This document shows, piece after piece, positions 7,374-14,852 of a stretch of DNA of 20,433 bases (its first letter is position 1; every line of letters starts with the position of its first letter). The notes under the pieces are model-generated. The model worked only from the letters and a program-made list of their open reading frames with translations, had not been told where the DNA came from and did no database searches. The stretch spans positions 1-20,433 of the forward strand of contig CALCEB010000279.1 of the NCBI GenBank assembly GCA_937900045.1. Reading direction: 5' to 3'. Both the position numbers and the translations under genes were made by a program. The stretch is from an uncultured Acidobacteriota bacterium (GTDB lineage: Bacteria; Acidobacteriota; Terriglobia; UBA7540).

Positions 7374-7730
7374 TTACCCCTCATGCCCGGTGCGAGCTTC
7401 TTTGATGCGGGCGGCCTTGCCGCGCAAAGCTCGCAGGTAATAGAGCTTAGCCCGGCGCACGCGGCCGGAGCGCACCGCCTCAATCTTTTCGATGATGGGA
7501 GAGTGAAATGGAAAAATCCTTTCCACGCCCTGGCCGAAAGAAATCTTGCGCACGGTAAAAGTGGCGTTGCTTCCGCCGCGCCGGATGCGGATCACCGTGC
7601 CCTCAAAGGCCTGAATTCTTTCCTTGTCGCCCTCGCGGATTCGCACGTGGACGCGCACCGTATCTCCCGCGCGGAACGGAGGGATGTCCTTCTTCATCTG
7701 TCCTTCTTCAAGCTTTTCGATAATGTTCAT
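7374..7730 (-). CDS. rplS: 50S ribosomal protein L19
   Basis: L19 (118 aa) lies at the 30S-50S interface. The family pattern is clear throughout: IPPFRAGDTVRVHVRIREG, then IQAFEGTVIRIRRGGSNATFTVRKIS, GVERIFPFHSP and the basic C-terminal VRRAKLYYLRALRGKAARI. The length is normal for the family. GAGGAGA about 8 nt upstream supports the ATG at 7730. The gene lies 79 bp downstream of trmD, the classic rpsP-rimM-trmD-rplS order. Its TAA stop is made of bases that also belong to the right arm of the adjacent inverted repeat, so the repeat abuts the coding end exactly. Confidence 0.97.
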   Translation of the reverse strand: MNIIEKLEEGQMKKDIPPFRAGDTVRVHVRIREGDKERIQAFEGTVIRIRRGGSNATFTVRKISFGQGVERIFPFHSPIIEKIEAVRSGRVRRAKLYYLRALRGKAARIKEARTGHEG

Positions 7731-7809
7731 GGGTTGTTTCTCCTCTGATTCAATCTGCCTGCCGGAAGCGGCGGCTTGTGCGGCATTGCTTCCTCTGTGA
7801 GCCCCGGTC

Positions 7810-8637
7810 TCACGGCTTTATCGAGCTTCTGCGCTCCATCAAAACTTGTTCGTGGCTCCCGGTCACGCTTTCCGGGATGGCAAAATGCCGGCGATCCTCC
7901 TCATTTAACGAGCCGGTCTGAAGCAGGCCGGGCCGCCTTGCGGTTGTTTTCGCCACGGCTTGCTGTCTGCGCCACTCCGCGATCTCCTGGTGATTTCCGG
8001 AGAGCAGCACCTGCGGAACTTGCATTCCACGGAAATCCGCAGGCCGCGTGTAATGCGGGCAATCCAGCATTGCCGCGGCAGCGCCATGCGCTTCACCCTC
8101 AATCCCAAGGTCGAGATTCGAGAAAGAGTCCTGCTGGGTTGATTCCTCATTTCCGAGGGCGCCGGGTAGAAGGCGCGTCACGGCTTCCATCACCACGGCC
8201 GCGGCCAGTTCGCCTCCACTCAAAACATAATCCCCAATCGAAATCTCATCGGTGGCCAACCCCGTCACCACTCGCTCATCGACGCCTTCGTAGCGGCCGC
8301 AGATCAGGACAATGTGCTCTACACGAGCCAGGGATGCGGCCACTGGCTGGCGCAGCAAACGTCCCTGCGGAGAAAGCAGGATAACCGGAAAATTCACGCT
8401 TTCGGGTCCGGCCTGAAGGCTTTCAACCGCGCGGAACAACGGCTCTGGCTTCAAAACCATTCCTGGGCCGCCGCCGAAAGGCCGGTCGTCCACGGTACGA
8501 TGACGGTCATCCGTGAAGTCACGGAGGTCAATGACGTTAACGGCGACGGTACCCTTTTCAGCGGCCCTTTTGAATAGACCGTGCTTCAGGAAGCTCTCAA
8601 AGAATCCCGGAAAGATGGTGATGACGTCGAAAATCAT
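7810..8637 (-). CDS. trmD: tRNA (guanine-37-N1)-methyltransferase
   Basis: This 275-aa SPOUT-family enzyme methylates G37 next to the anticodon and so limits frameshifting. Family motifs in order: FDVITIFPGFFESFL at the N-terminus, DDRPFGGGPGMVLKPEPL, LLSPQGR, ICGRYEGVDERV, and the trefoil-knot SAM site DEISIGDYVLSGGELAA with the following VTRLLPGALGNEES. The C-terminal domain contains HYTRPADFRGMQVPQVLLSGNHQEIAEWR, as expected. The final 40 residues (after RPGLL) are variable. It sits between rimM (101 bp upstream) and rplS (79 bp downstream) in the translation operon. Confidence 0.97.
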   Translation of the reverse strand: MIFDVITIFPGFFESFLKHGLFKRAAEKGTVAVNVIDLRDFTDDRHRTVDDRPFGGGPGMVLKPEPLFRAVESLQAGPESVNFPVILLSPQGRLLRQPVAASLARVEHIVLICGRYEGVDERVVTGLATDEISIGDYVLSGGELAAAVVMEAVTRLLPGALGNEESTQQDSFSNLDLGIEGEAHGAAAAMLDCPHYTRPADFRGMQVPQVLLSGNHQEIAEWRRQQAVAKTTARRPGLLQTGSLNEEDRRHFAIPESVTGSHEQVLMERRSSIKP

Positions 8638-8738
8638 TCTGCCGGTCCTTCCGGTCTTTCAGTCCTGCACAGTAGCCCCGCCCTCCCGGCGGCATTTGCC
8701 AGCAGGATGCCGGAGCTACGTCAAGCACAAGGTTCAAA
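8638..8738. repeat. Imperfect inverted repeat in the rimM-trmD gap
   Basis: GTAGCCCCGCCC (about 8672-8683) and GCCGGAGCTAC (about 8708-8718) form an imperfect stem with a GC-rich interior. This is another REP-like palindrome inside the operon; it has no T tract. Confidence 0.4.
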
Positions 8739-9296
8739 TCATTTCTTGGTGTTCAAATCCAACAAATCTTCGGGTGGATCAATCACGATCACTTTGGCCG
8801 CAGTGTCAATCCGGGTGCAAATTTCCTGGACCAAAGGGATGAGTAACTCACCGCCCCCCGGACCTTGCCGCTCGACTTCAAGCCGTTGTGACCCGCCCGT
8901 CTGTTCCACGCCTGTCACGATACCGATATTCTGTTCCCGGCCATCCCCGGCGATGACAACCCGGCAACCCATGAGGTCCGAAATGTAATAGGTATGGGAG
9001 GGAAGCGGCGTTCGTTGCGATTTCGGAATCAGGACGTGCCGACCGCGTAAATCCTGAGCCTGATCGATGCTTTCAATACCCGAAAACTTCAGAACTATCC
9101 TGCCTTTGTGGGGCCACGCTCTTTCGATCCGCACCCGTGTTGGCTCGCTTCCGGGATTTTCAAGGTAGACTTCCTTCAGCGCTTGAAAGCGGCCAGGAAA
9201 ATCCGTCAGGATCTCAGCCGCCACCTCGCCGCGCCGGCCTTGCGGTTTCACCACACACGCGATGGCGGCAAACGATTCATCGCGTCCGGAGTCCAA
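8739..9296 (-). CDS. rimM: Ribosome maturation factor RimM
   Basis: RimM assists late 30S assembly and binds S19. The N-terminal RimM domain reads FAAIACVVKPQGRRGEVAAEILTDF with the usual basic GRRGEV turn, and the C-terminal PRC-barrel half includes YYISDLMGCRVV, IGIVTGVEQTGG, LLIPLV and VIVIDPPEDLLDL. The frame is open to 9455, but family homology begins only at about 9279. The TTG at 9296 gives 185 aa, the normal length, and has a perfect AAGGAGG (9302-9308) 5 nt upstream, so I choose it over the upstream ATG. The 176-bp gap to khpA that this leaves is longer than other spacers in the operon. It contains no other recognisable gene. Confidence 0.93.
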   Translation of the reverse strand: MDSGRDESFAAIACVVKPQGRRGEVAAEILTDFPGRFQALKEVYLENPGSEPTRVRIERAWPHKGRIVLKFSGIESIDQAQDLRGRHVLIPKSQRTPLPSHTYYISDLMGCRVVIAGDGREQNIGIVTGVEQTGGSQRLEVERQGPGGGELLIPLVQEICTRIDTAAKVIVIDPPEDLLDLNTKK

Positions 9297-9301
9297 GGGC
9301 G

Positions 9302-9308
9302 CCTCCTT
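9302..9308 (-). promoter_or_regulatory. Ribosome-binding site deciding the rimM start
   Basis: Read on the minus strand the sequence is AAGGAGG, 5 nt before the TTG at 9296-9294. It is the strongest Shine-Dalgarno in the area and fixes a TTG start for rimM. Confidence 0.8.
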
Positions 9309-9472
9309 GAGGTTCTTAACATTCCGTTCCCATCCGCAGCATTCATGGCTGGCCTCCCGCGCTGCCAAGGGCCGGCCCGTAACGGCTGTTTGCGCAAAAG
9401 GATCACCCAGAATGAGCCAGCAACCGTCGAACGGCCGTTCCTGTCCCTGAAACAAGACGGATGGAGAATCCT

Positions 9473-9703
9473 CTATTCTAGAATTTCGAGAGTAAACCGC
9501 CTTTTGAGCTTCATGCCCGCCGCCCCCAGAATCGTGCGGATGGAGCGGGCGGTGCGCCCTTGCTTGCCGATCACCTTGCCGAGATCGGTGGGATGCACCC
9601 GAAGCTCCAGCACGGTGATTTGCTCTCCTTCAACAGTCCGGACTTGTACCTGGTCGGGATTGTCAACAAGCGCCTTGGCGATGGCTTCAATCAGCTCTTT
9701 CAT
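9473..9703 (-). CDS. khpA: KH-domain RNA-binding protein KhpA
   Basis: This 76-aa single KH domain contains the RNA-binding loop GKVIGKQGRTA. The N-terminal MKELIEAIAKALVDNPDQVQV and C-terminal GMKLKRRFTLEILE match the YlqC/KhpA family, which binds RNA and is linked to cell-envelope growth in Gram-positives. The gene between rpsP and rimM is the usual location. The ATG at 9703 is preferred over an in-frame start at 9742 because GGAGG lies 5 nt upstream and the resulting length equals the family norm. It overlaps no neighbour: rpsP ends 107 bp upstream. Confidence 0.92.
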   Translation of the reverse strand: MKELIEAIAKALVDNPDQVQVRTVEGEQITVLELRVHPTDLGKVIGKQGRTARSIRTILGAAGMKLKRRFTLEILE

Positions 9704-9810
9704 CTGGCCCTCCCCTGCTTTCGAACCGTCCGGAAACGACAAGAAACCGTGGCATTATTCCGGCAGAAAACTTGGAGAGTTGATACTCACCAGGGCTGGC
9801 GCCGCCTGGA

Positions 9811-10062
9811 CTAAGCTGGGGCCGGGGTTACTGGCGCCTTCTTGAGCAGGCTGCGGACGGTTTCCGAGGGCTGCGCGCCAACGCCAATCCAATAGGCGAC
9901 GCGCTCGCGCTTCAGATTCACCTCGGGCGGCTGATGGCGGGGATGGTATGACCCCAGAATTTCAACGAAACGTCCGTTCCGGGCTTTTTCGCTCTCAATC
10001 ACTACAACCCGGTAGCTGGGCTTCTTCTTGGCTCCAAACCTGGCTAAACGTATTTTCAGCAA
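9811..10062 (-). CDS. rpsP: 30S ribosomal protein S16
   Basis: S16 (83 aa) is a small-subunit assembly protein. The family sequence is clear: LKIRLARFGAKKKPSYRVVVIE, then GRFVEILGSYHPR and a C-terminal AQPSETVRSLLKKA. The start codon is TTG at 10062, directly followed by CTG AAA ATA CGT, with GAAGGGGG about 6 nt upstream; no in-frame ATG or GTG exists at the right place. The short Pro/Ala tail (VTPAPA) is common. It stands first after ffh in the operon, with 139 bp between them. Confidence 0.96.
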   Translation of the reverse strand: MLKIRLARFGAKKKPSYRVVVIESEKARNGRFVEILGSYHPRHQPPEVNLKRERVAYWIGVGAQPSETVRSLLKKAPVTPAPA

Positions 10063-10201
10063 TCAAACCCCCTTCAAGTAGGTAATTTTAAAATCTCATG
10101 AACAGCTTTCGCTGCCGTAGCCCTCTGTTCCGCTTGCCCCTGAGCGTTGATGAATTCCGGGTGGGCTTTTCTGCGCGCAGTTCTTACGACTCGCGGCCGT
10201 T

Positions 10202-11557
10202 TCAGGAATTTGCGCCTGTCAATCCCGCAGGAAGCTTCATGCGGTTGATCTGCCGTCCCCAGAAACTCTTGCTCATGGTCTTCATCATCTTACGAGCTTG
10301 CACGTATTGCTTCAGCAACTGATTTACCTGTTGGACGCTGGTGCCGCTGCCTTTGGCGATGCGTTTGCGGCGTTTGCCGTTGATCAGCTCATGATTTTCA
10401 CGTTCGAGCGGCGTCATGGAATCAATAATGGCGACGAGATACGTGAGTTCCTTGTCGTCCACGTGAGCCTTCGACGCATTCTTGAACATGCCAACTTTCG
10501 GAATCATTCCGAGCATTTCGTCGAGCGACCCCATCTTCTTCATCTGGTGAATCTGATCGCGGAAGTCGGCGAGCGAGAAACTGTCAGTCTGCAGTTTGCG
10601 ATGAACTTCCATCGCCTTCTGCTTGTCTATGGCCTGTTCGGCCTTTTCGATGAGCGAGAGCATATCGCCCATGCCGAGGATGCGGGAAACGATTCGCTCC
10701 GGATAAAAGACCTCGAGAGCATCGTATTTTTCCCCCGAGCCCAGAAACTTCAGCGGCTGGCCGGTGACATGGTGAATCGAGATCGCTGCTCCGCCGCGCG
10801 CATCGCCATCCACTTTGGTCAGGATGACACCCGTGGTCCCCAGGCGCTCATGGAATTCCTGGGCGCTGCGCACCGCGTCCTGGCCGATCATGGCGTCCGC
10901 CACAAACAGCACTTCGCTGGGGCGTAGCCGGGTCCGCAACTCACTGACTTCCTGCATCAGTTGCTCGTCAATGTGCAACCTTCCAGCGGTATCGACGATC
11001 AAAACGTCGTTGCCGCGGTCTGCGGCGTCCTTGCGCGCCGCTAGGGCCAGCTCAATGGGCGAATTCAGTCCCTCGCCTGGAAAGATTGGCACGCCAATCT
11101 CCTGGGCGATAATGGCCAGTTGCTCGCGCGCCGCCGGCCGGTAAACGTCCGTCGAAACCAGCATGGGCCGCTTCTTGCGGCCTGCCAGCCATTTGGCCAG
11201 CTTGCCGGAGGAAGTGGTCTTGCCCGAGCCTTGCAAGCCCACCATCAGGAAGACCGTGGGATAATCCTTGGAAAATGTCAGCAGCGATTCCTTCTGGCCC
11301 AGAATATCCACCAATTCATCCCGGACAATGCGGATGACTTCCTGGGTGGGCGAAAGGGAAGATCGAACTTCCTGGTCCAAGGCCTTCACCCGAACCCGGT
11401 CCAGCAGCTCCTTGACCACGTTAAAGTTCACGTCGGCCTCAAGCAGGGCTAAGCGAACTTCGCGCAGCGTCTCATCCACCACCTCTTCGGTGAGGACGCC
11501 CTGAATCCGCAGATTCTTGAAGACCTTCTGGAATTTTTCCTGGAGCTGATCAAACAT
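10202..11557 (-). CDS. ffh: Signal recognition particle protein Ffh (SRP54)
   Basis: This 451-aa GTPase binds 4.5S RNA and signal sequences of nascent chains and delivers ribosomes to FtsY at the membrane. The N domain occupies about residues 1-90. The GTPase G domain shows GLQGSGKTT (107-115), DVYRPAA (137-143), DTAGR (189-193) and TKVDGDARGG (247-256). The methionine-rich M domain runs from about 325 on, with MKKMGSLDEMLGMIP and the RNA-binding RRKRIAKGSGT segment. All key residues are present and the length is typical. The ATG at 11557 has only a weak ribosome-binding site. It is the first gene of the ffh-rpsP-khpA-rimM-trmD-rplS-rnhB array, all transcribed leftward. Confidence 0.97.
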   Translation of the reverse strand: MFDQLQEKFQKVFKNLRIQGVLTEEVVDETLREVRLALLEADVNFNVVKELLDRVRVKALDQEVRSSLSPTQEVIRIVRDELVDILGQKESLLTFSKDYPTVFLMVGLQGSGKTTSSGKLAKWLAGRKKRPMLVSTDVYRPAAREQLAIIAQEIGVPIFPGEGLNSPIELALAARKDAADRGNDVLIVDTAGRLHIDEQLMQEVSELRTRLRPSEVLFVADAMIGQDAVRSAQEFHERLGTTGVILTKVDGDARGGAAISIHHVTGQPLKFLGSGEKYDALEVFYPERIVSRILGMGDMLSLIEKAEQAIDKQKAMEVHRKLQTDSFSLADFRDQIHQMKKMGSLDEMLGMIPKVGMFKNASKAHVDDKELTYLVAIIDSMTPLERENHELINGKRRKRIAKGSGTSVQQVNQLLKQYVQARKMMKTMSKSFWGRQINRMKLPAGLTGANS

Positions 11558-11755
11558 GTTCGGTCACAGATTCATCTCTTCCGGGGACACACAAATATCC
11601 ACATTTTTCCAAGTCCTTTTTCCATTGTATTTTGCCCGGTGGGTTTAGTCAAATGCAGAGCGGTGGTATTGGGGAGCTATTTTGTTACTTGCTAGGCTTG
11701 TCCCTGGAGGCAAACCCAAGTTGTATCATAATGATGGCTGGCGAGGGTCTGACGA

Positions 11756-11881
11756 GTGGAGGAAGCCACACGGAAAGATATTCAAGAGATAAGGCCCAAA
11801 ATCGAAGAGGCGATCAGAGGGGCAAGCTTCGAAGATTTCAAAGAAATACTTACTTCGAAACTCGGGATCGCTTTGGGGAGC
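11756..11881 (+). pseudogene. Possible 5' gene remnant cut by a palindromic repeat
   Basis: From a GTG at 11756 (GAGGG 8 nt upstream) the frame encodes a charged, helix-rich segment, EEATRKDIQEIRPKIEEAIRG then SFEDFKEILTSKLGIALG, which looks like real protein. At 11882 it runs into the repeat half and becomes repeat-encoded (SERRYSNCVTT) before stopping at 11947. I do not recognise the family. Either a gene was truncated by the repeat or this is a chance frame. Confidence 0.35.
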
Positions 11882-11911
11882 GAGCGCCGCTACAGCAACT
11901 GCGTCACTACC
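11882..11911. repeat. Solo right half of the 110-bp element
   Basis: GAGCGCCGCTACAGCAA followed by CTGCGTCACTACC matches the right arm and terminus of the 110-bp elements. No left half is present upstream. Confidence 0.65.
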
Positions 11912-11994
11912 GAGAAATGCAACGCTCTGGCTGGAATGCCTGAGTAGTTCCAATATATCGCGGACATCAGCAAGCCGAGCCGAGAGAAGCGAGT

Positions 11995-14274
11995 TCAGAT
12001 GGAGTTGGGCGCCGCCTTGCCGCTCGCCTTCACCTTTGTCAACGCTCCCAGCAAGGGCGCCAGCGGCAGAGAAACCTGGCCGAATCGCATGGAGTTGTAG
12101 AGATTCGTGATGTCTCTCACGGCGATATTCAGCGCCGGATTCCTGCTGGTGATTGCCACCGTTTCGGCAAATTCCCACGGCGTCTGGCCAAGCGGTTTCA
12201 GGAAGCCTTTTTTCTTCATGGTCCGCAAGAACTGCTGATAGACCAGAGTTGCATCCTTCGCGTTCATTTTACTTGTTTCTTTACGCCCCCTGCGCAGCCA
12301 GAGGAGACGCAGGCCATCCCACTCCAAGGAACCCTGGCTGATGCGAAAGGCAATGACTATAGCTAGGATGAACACGAACACCACTCCCTTATGCTCGACG
12401 AACCCCTGGCCGGCTCCGGCCGCCCAATCGGCTCCCTTTGCTTGTAGGTGGCGCCATTCCGCTTCGATTTGCCGCCGGTAGTCGTGCGATCTCTCATCAA
12501 TCTGCTGGGCAAGCCTCACCTGATGCCCAAAGTCATAGTTAATCACCCATTCGTTCCAGAAAAGACTGAAGGCGTCCAGGTAATCACCCAGGATCGAGAA
12601 GGCGCCGGCGGCTTCGGAGTTCGGATCAGAAGGCGTTGGGTCAAAAGCGATCCAACCATAATCGGGAAAGTAGACTTCCACCCAACTGTGAGCATCTCTC
12701 GCGCGCACCACAAAGTCCCCGCCCACGTGGTTATAGCTGCCGGTCTGGAAGCCATTCACAATTCGGGCCGGCACGCCAAGCGTTCGCAGCATCACGGCCA
12801 TCGCCGAGGCAAAATATTCGCAATAGCCTTGACGAGCCTTGAACAAGAAGCTGCCAATGGGGTCCGAAGGCTCGATGCCGCGAGGATCCAGCGTATAGCC
12901 ATAATGCGAGCGAAGGTAATCCTGGATGGCAAGAGCCCGGTCGTAATTGTTCGACTCGGAACCGGCGATCTGGCGCGCAAGCCTGGCAATGGCCGGATTC
13001 ATTCGCGGTAGTTCTGTTTCCCGCCTTAATAAGCCGCGGGGAGCCGGACTATCATCCTCTCGCAGCCTTTGGGCGGGAGGAAGTCCGACGTTTGAGACTG
13101 CGTCATATTCAAAGGCGGAGTATCCGTGCTGAGGATTGTGCAAAGAGTCCGTCTGGTCGATGGTGATGGCGCGCAGGCGGCCGTTAATCTTCAAGGGCAT
13201 GGCCGCGGCAAAGATCACATCTGAAGAAATGCCGGAAAGCAGGACGCGATAGCGAAGTTCGCGCAACGGCCGCTTGCGTTGGCCATCCTCCACGGGAATC
13301 AAGAAGCGGCCATCACCCGCCGACTGGATGACGGTTTGAGCTGTGTCATCATCATACCAGCGGCGGCCATTAAAGCTGGTAAATCCCACCCCGCGCCATT
13401 TGATCCCTTCGTAGAGGTGCGGATTTCCATCCACCCGGACCCGCATCACCACCAGGTTCGATCTCTTGACAGCGCCGAGATCGCCCAACTGGACACTCTC
13501 CGTGAAGCCGGTGATGTTCTGTCCTTGAACTCCGAGGTCCGTCAAATAAGCGGCGTGATAGCGCGGAATAATGAAAAAGAGCGGAGGCGTGAAGACGGCG
13601 ATCCCCAGGGCCAAGCCAAACGTCGCCCCGAAAAGGGAATTCTCCACGGCCACGCGATTCTCTCCCGCGGTGCGGTAGGGCCCGGATGGGGGGCGGTCCG
13701 CATGGTCGATGCCTTGCTTGATTTCGAAACTGATGAACATGGAAATTGAGAGCAGAACGTAAAGAGTGAGGCCAACCAGATAGGTGGTGCCAACGGTGAG
13801 CACGGCGCTCGCCAGCATGGTGAGGAAGGAAAGAACGGCGAGGTAAAGATAATCGCGGTATCTCCTTGCGGAAAACACCTTGATGATGGTGGTAAATAAA
13901 ACCAGATGAATGGTGGCGGTCAGCACCCGGTCCATGAGGCTCGGGCCGCTCGCCAAAAGGAAGAAGTCAACCGGGTAAAAGAGCAGATAGGCGATGGCGA
14001 TCCGGTTCACGGTGCGCGGCTGAATGACGTAGCCCTGTTCGCCGCGGGCGTAACTCCACAACTTCGCGCCGAGCGTCCCGGAAAACAGAACCAGGGAAAA
14101 GGTATCCAGCTTGCCGGTGGTGGCAAGCGTCAGGAAGCTGGTGGCCAGCATCAACAGCAGCGAAATCTCAAAGTAGCGTTGGACGCTAATTTTGGCTCGC
14201 GCGTTCGAAACCCCCACCGCAATGGCCGTTTTCTTCGCTTTGGCCAGTCTCGTATTTTCGCTCGATGATTTCAT
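11995..14274 (-). CDS. Membrane transglutaminase-like protein (TgpA/DUF3488 type)
   Basis: A 759-aa (ATG 14274) or 770-aa (ATG 14307) inner-membrane protein. The first 220 residues hold at least five or six hydrophobic segments, for example FEISLLLMLATSFLTLA, IAIAYLLFYPVDFFLLASG, DYLYLAVLSFLTMLASAVL and LALGIAVFTPPLFFIIP. A large periplasmic part follows with a transglutaminase core. In the 770-residue numbering the catalytic triad is Cys496 (GYCEYFASAM), His540 (RDAHSWVEVYF) and Asp556 (FDPTP). One more membrane segment (VVFVFILAIVIAF) comes before a cytoplasmic C-terminal part, the DUF4129-like end. The order matches the TgpA family, essential in Pseudomonas, with a periplasmic cysteine protease/transglutaminase fold. 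The usual MoxR ATPase and DUF58 partners are absent here. Both starts have weak ribosome-binding sites; the choice is open. Confidence 0.88.
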   Translation of the reverse strand: MKSSSENTRLAKAKKTAIAVGVSNARAKISVQRYFEISLLLMLATSFLTLATTGKLDTFSLVLFSGTLGAKLWSYARGEQGYVIQPRTVNRIAIAYLLFYPVDFFLLASGPSLMDRVLTATIHLVLFTTIIKVFSARRYRDYLYLAVLSFLTMLASAVLTVGTTYLVGLTLYVLLSISMFISFEIKQGIDHADRPPSGPYRTAGENRVAVENSLFGATFGLALGIAVFTPPLFFIIPRYHAAYLTDLGVQGQNITGFTESVQLGDLGAVKRSNLVVMRVRVDGNPHLYEGIKWRGVGFTSFNGRRWYDDDTAQTVIQSAGDGRFLIPVEDGQRKRPLRELRYRVLLSGISSDVIFAAAMPLKINGRLRAITIDQTDSLHNPQHGYSAFEYDAVSNVGLPPAQRLREDDSPAPRGLLRRETELPRMNPAIARLARQIAGSESNNYDRALAIQDYLRSHYGYTLDPRGIEPSDPIGSFLFKARQGYCEYFASAMAVMLRTLGVPARIVNGFQTGSYNHVGGDFVVRARDAHSWVEVYFPDYGWIAFDPTPSDPNSEAAGAFSILGDYLDAFSLFWNEWVINYDFGHQVRLAQQIDERSHDYRRQIEAEWRHLQAKGADWAAGAGQGFVEHKGVVFVFILAIVIAFRISQGSLEWDGLRLLWLRRGRKETSKMNAKDATLVYQQFLRTMKKKGFLKPLGQTPWEFAETVAITSRNPALNIAVRDITNLYNSMRFGQVSLPLAPLLGALTKVKASGKAAPNSI

Positions 14275-14307
14275 TCCCGTTTGCGGCTCTACTCTATGGC
14301 GAAGCAT

Positions 14308-14852
14308 GGCCAGCCTTCAGCCGGCAAATGCAGCTCTGCTGGCTCCGGTTCGTGCTCATCTTCTGATTATCGGCCACTCGCAGAACCCTGTTTAACGCAT
14401 CCCATTTTTCTCCGCTTCCTTTACCAGTCTACCTTCATTCCTAGTTGTTCGTTTAATGAGCCGTGCTGGGGGTAGTGACGCAGTTTGCTGTAGCGGCGCT
14501 CTATGAGCGCCGAACTTGTATCCTCAACGATTTCCGGCGCTCATAGAGCGCCGCTACAGCAAACAAACTGAGACACTACCGTGCTGGGTGGCAGAACTGC
14601 GCTACCACCGGAAGCGGCCTGCTGTCCGTTCGATTTTGAACACTCGGTTCCCACTTCCGAACACTCCGTGGCCCAATTGCCGTGTAAAGCGCTTGTTAAT
14701 TCATCTATTGTCAATGGTTTGTGGATATGCTTGCCTTGGCATTCAGCTTGCCATCCTATAAGGACGGATCGCAAAATGTGGAGCAAAGGGATACCAGGAA
14801 AGGGCATTAAAAGGGAGTTGCAGATTTCATAGAAAGTGGGTCAAGGCTGCCA
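14308..14852. other. Divergent intergenic region with a MITE-like element
   Basis: 545 bp between the transglutaminase gene and the phosphatase gene, holding both promoters. It contains the 110-bp palindrome at 14471-14580 and, directly after it, an imperfect hairpin GGTGGCAG/CTACCACC (about 14586-14610). I see no gene and cannot place a promoter with confidence. Confidence 0.45.
14471..14580. mobile_element. 110-bp palindromic MITE-like element, copy 2
   Basis: The cleanest copy. The left end GGTAGTGACGCAGTTTG and right end CAAACTGAGACACTACC are inverted repeats with two mismatches, enclosing two arms of GCTGTAGCGGCGCTC type and a 25-bp centre. The 8 bp GTGCTGGG are present immediately left (14463-14470) and right (14581-14588), a perfect direct repeat as left by transposition. 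There is no coding capacity, so any movement would need a transposase acting in trans. Confidence 0.85.

Larger units (their letters stand above)
11558..11994. other. Gene-poor region upstream of ffh
   Basis: A 437-bp stretch with the presumed promoter of the ffh operon at its left end (not resolved). It also contains a possible broken reading frame at 11756-11881 and a solo half of the 110-bp palindromic element at 11882-11911. Confidence 0.45.

Noticed and set aside
9297..9455. ATG at 9455 as start of rimM
   Set aside because: It would add 53 residues without family homology; the TTG at 9296 with AAGGAGG gives normal length.
10298..10927. 209-residue plus-strand frame opposite ffh
   Set aside because: Shadow of the conserved SRP54 gene.
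12448..13011. 187-residue plus-strand frame inside the transglutaminase gene
   Set aside because: Antisense to the catalytic domain, with no domain of its own.
14683..14700. TGTAAAGCGCTTGTTA as a LacI-type operator
   Set aside because: Only partly symmetrical, single occurrence, and no LacI-family regulator or sugar gene nearby.
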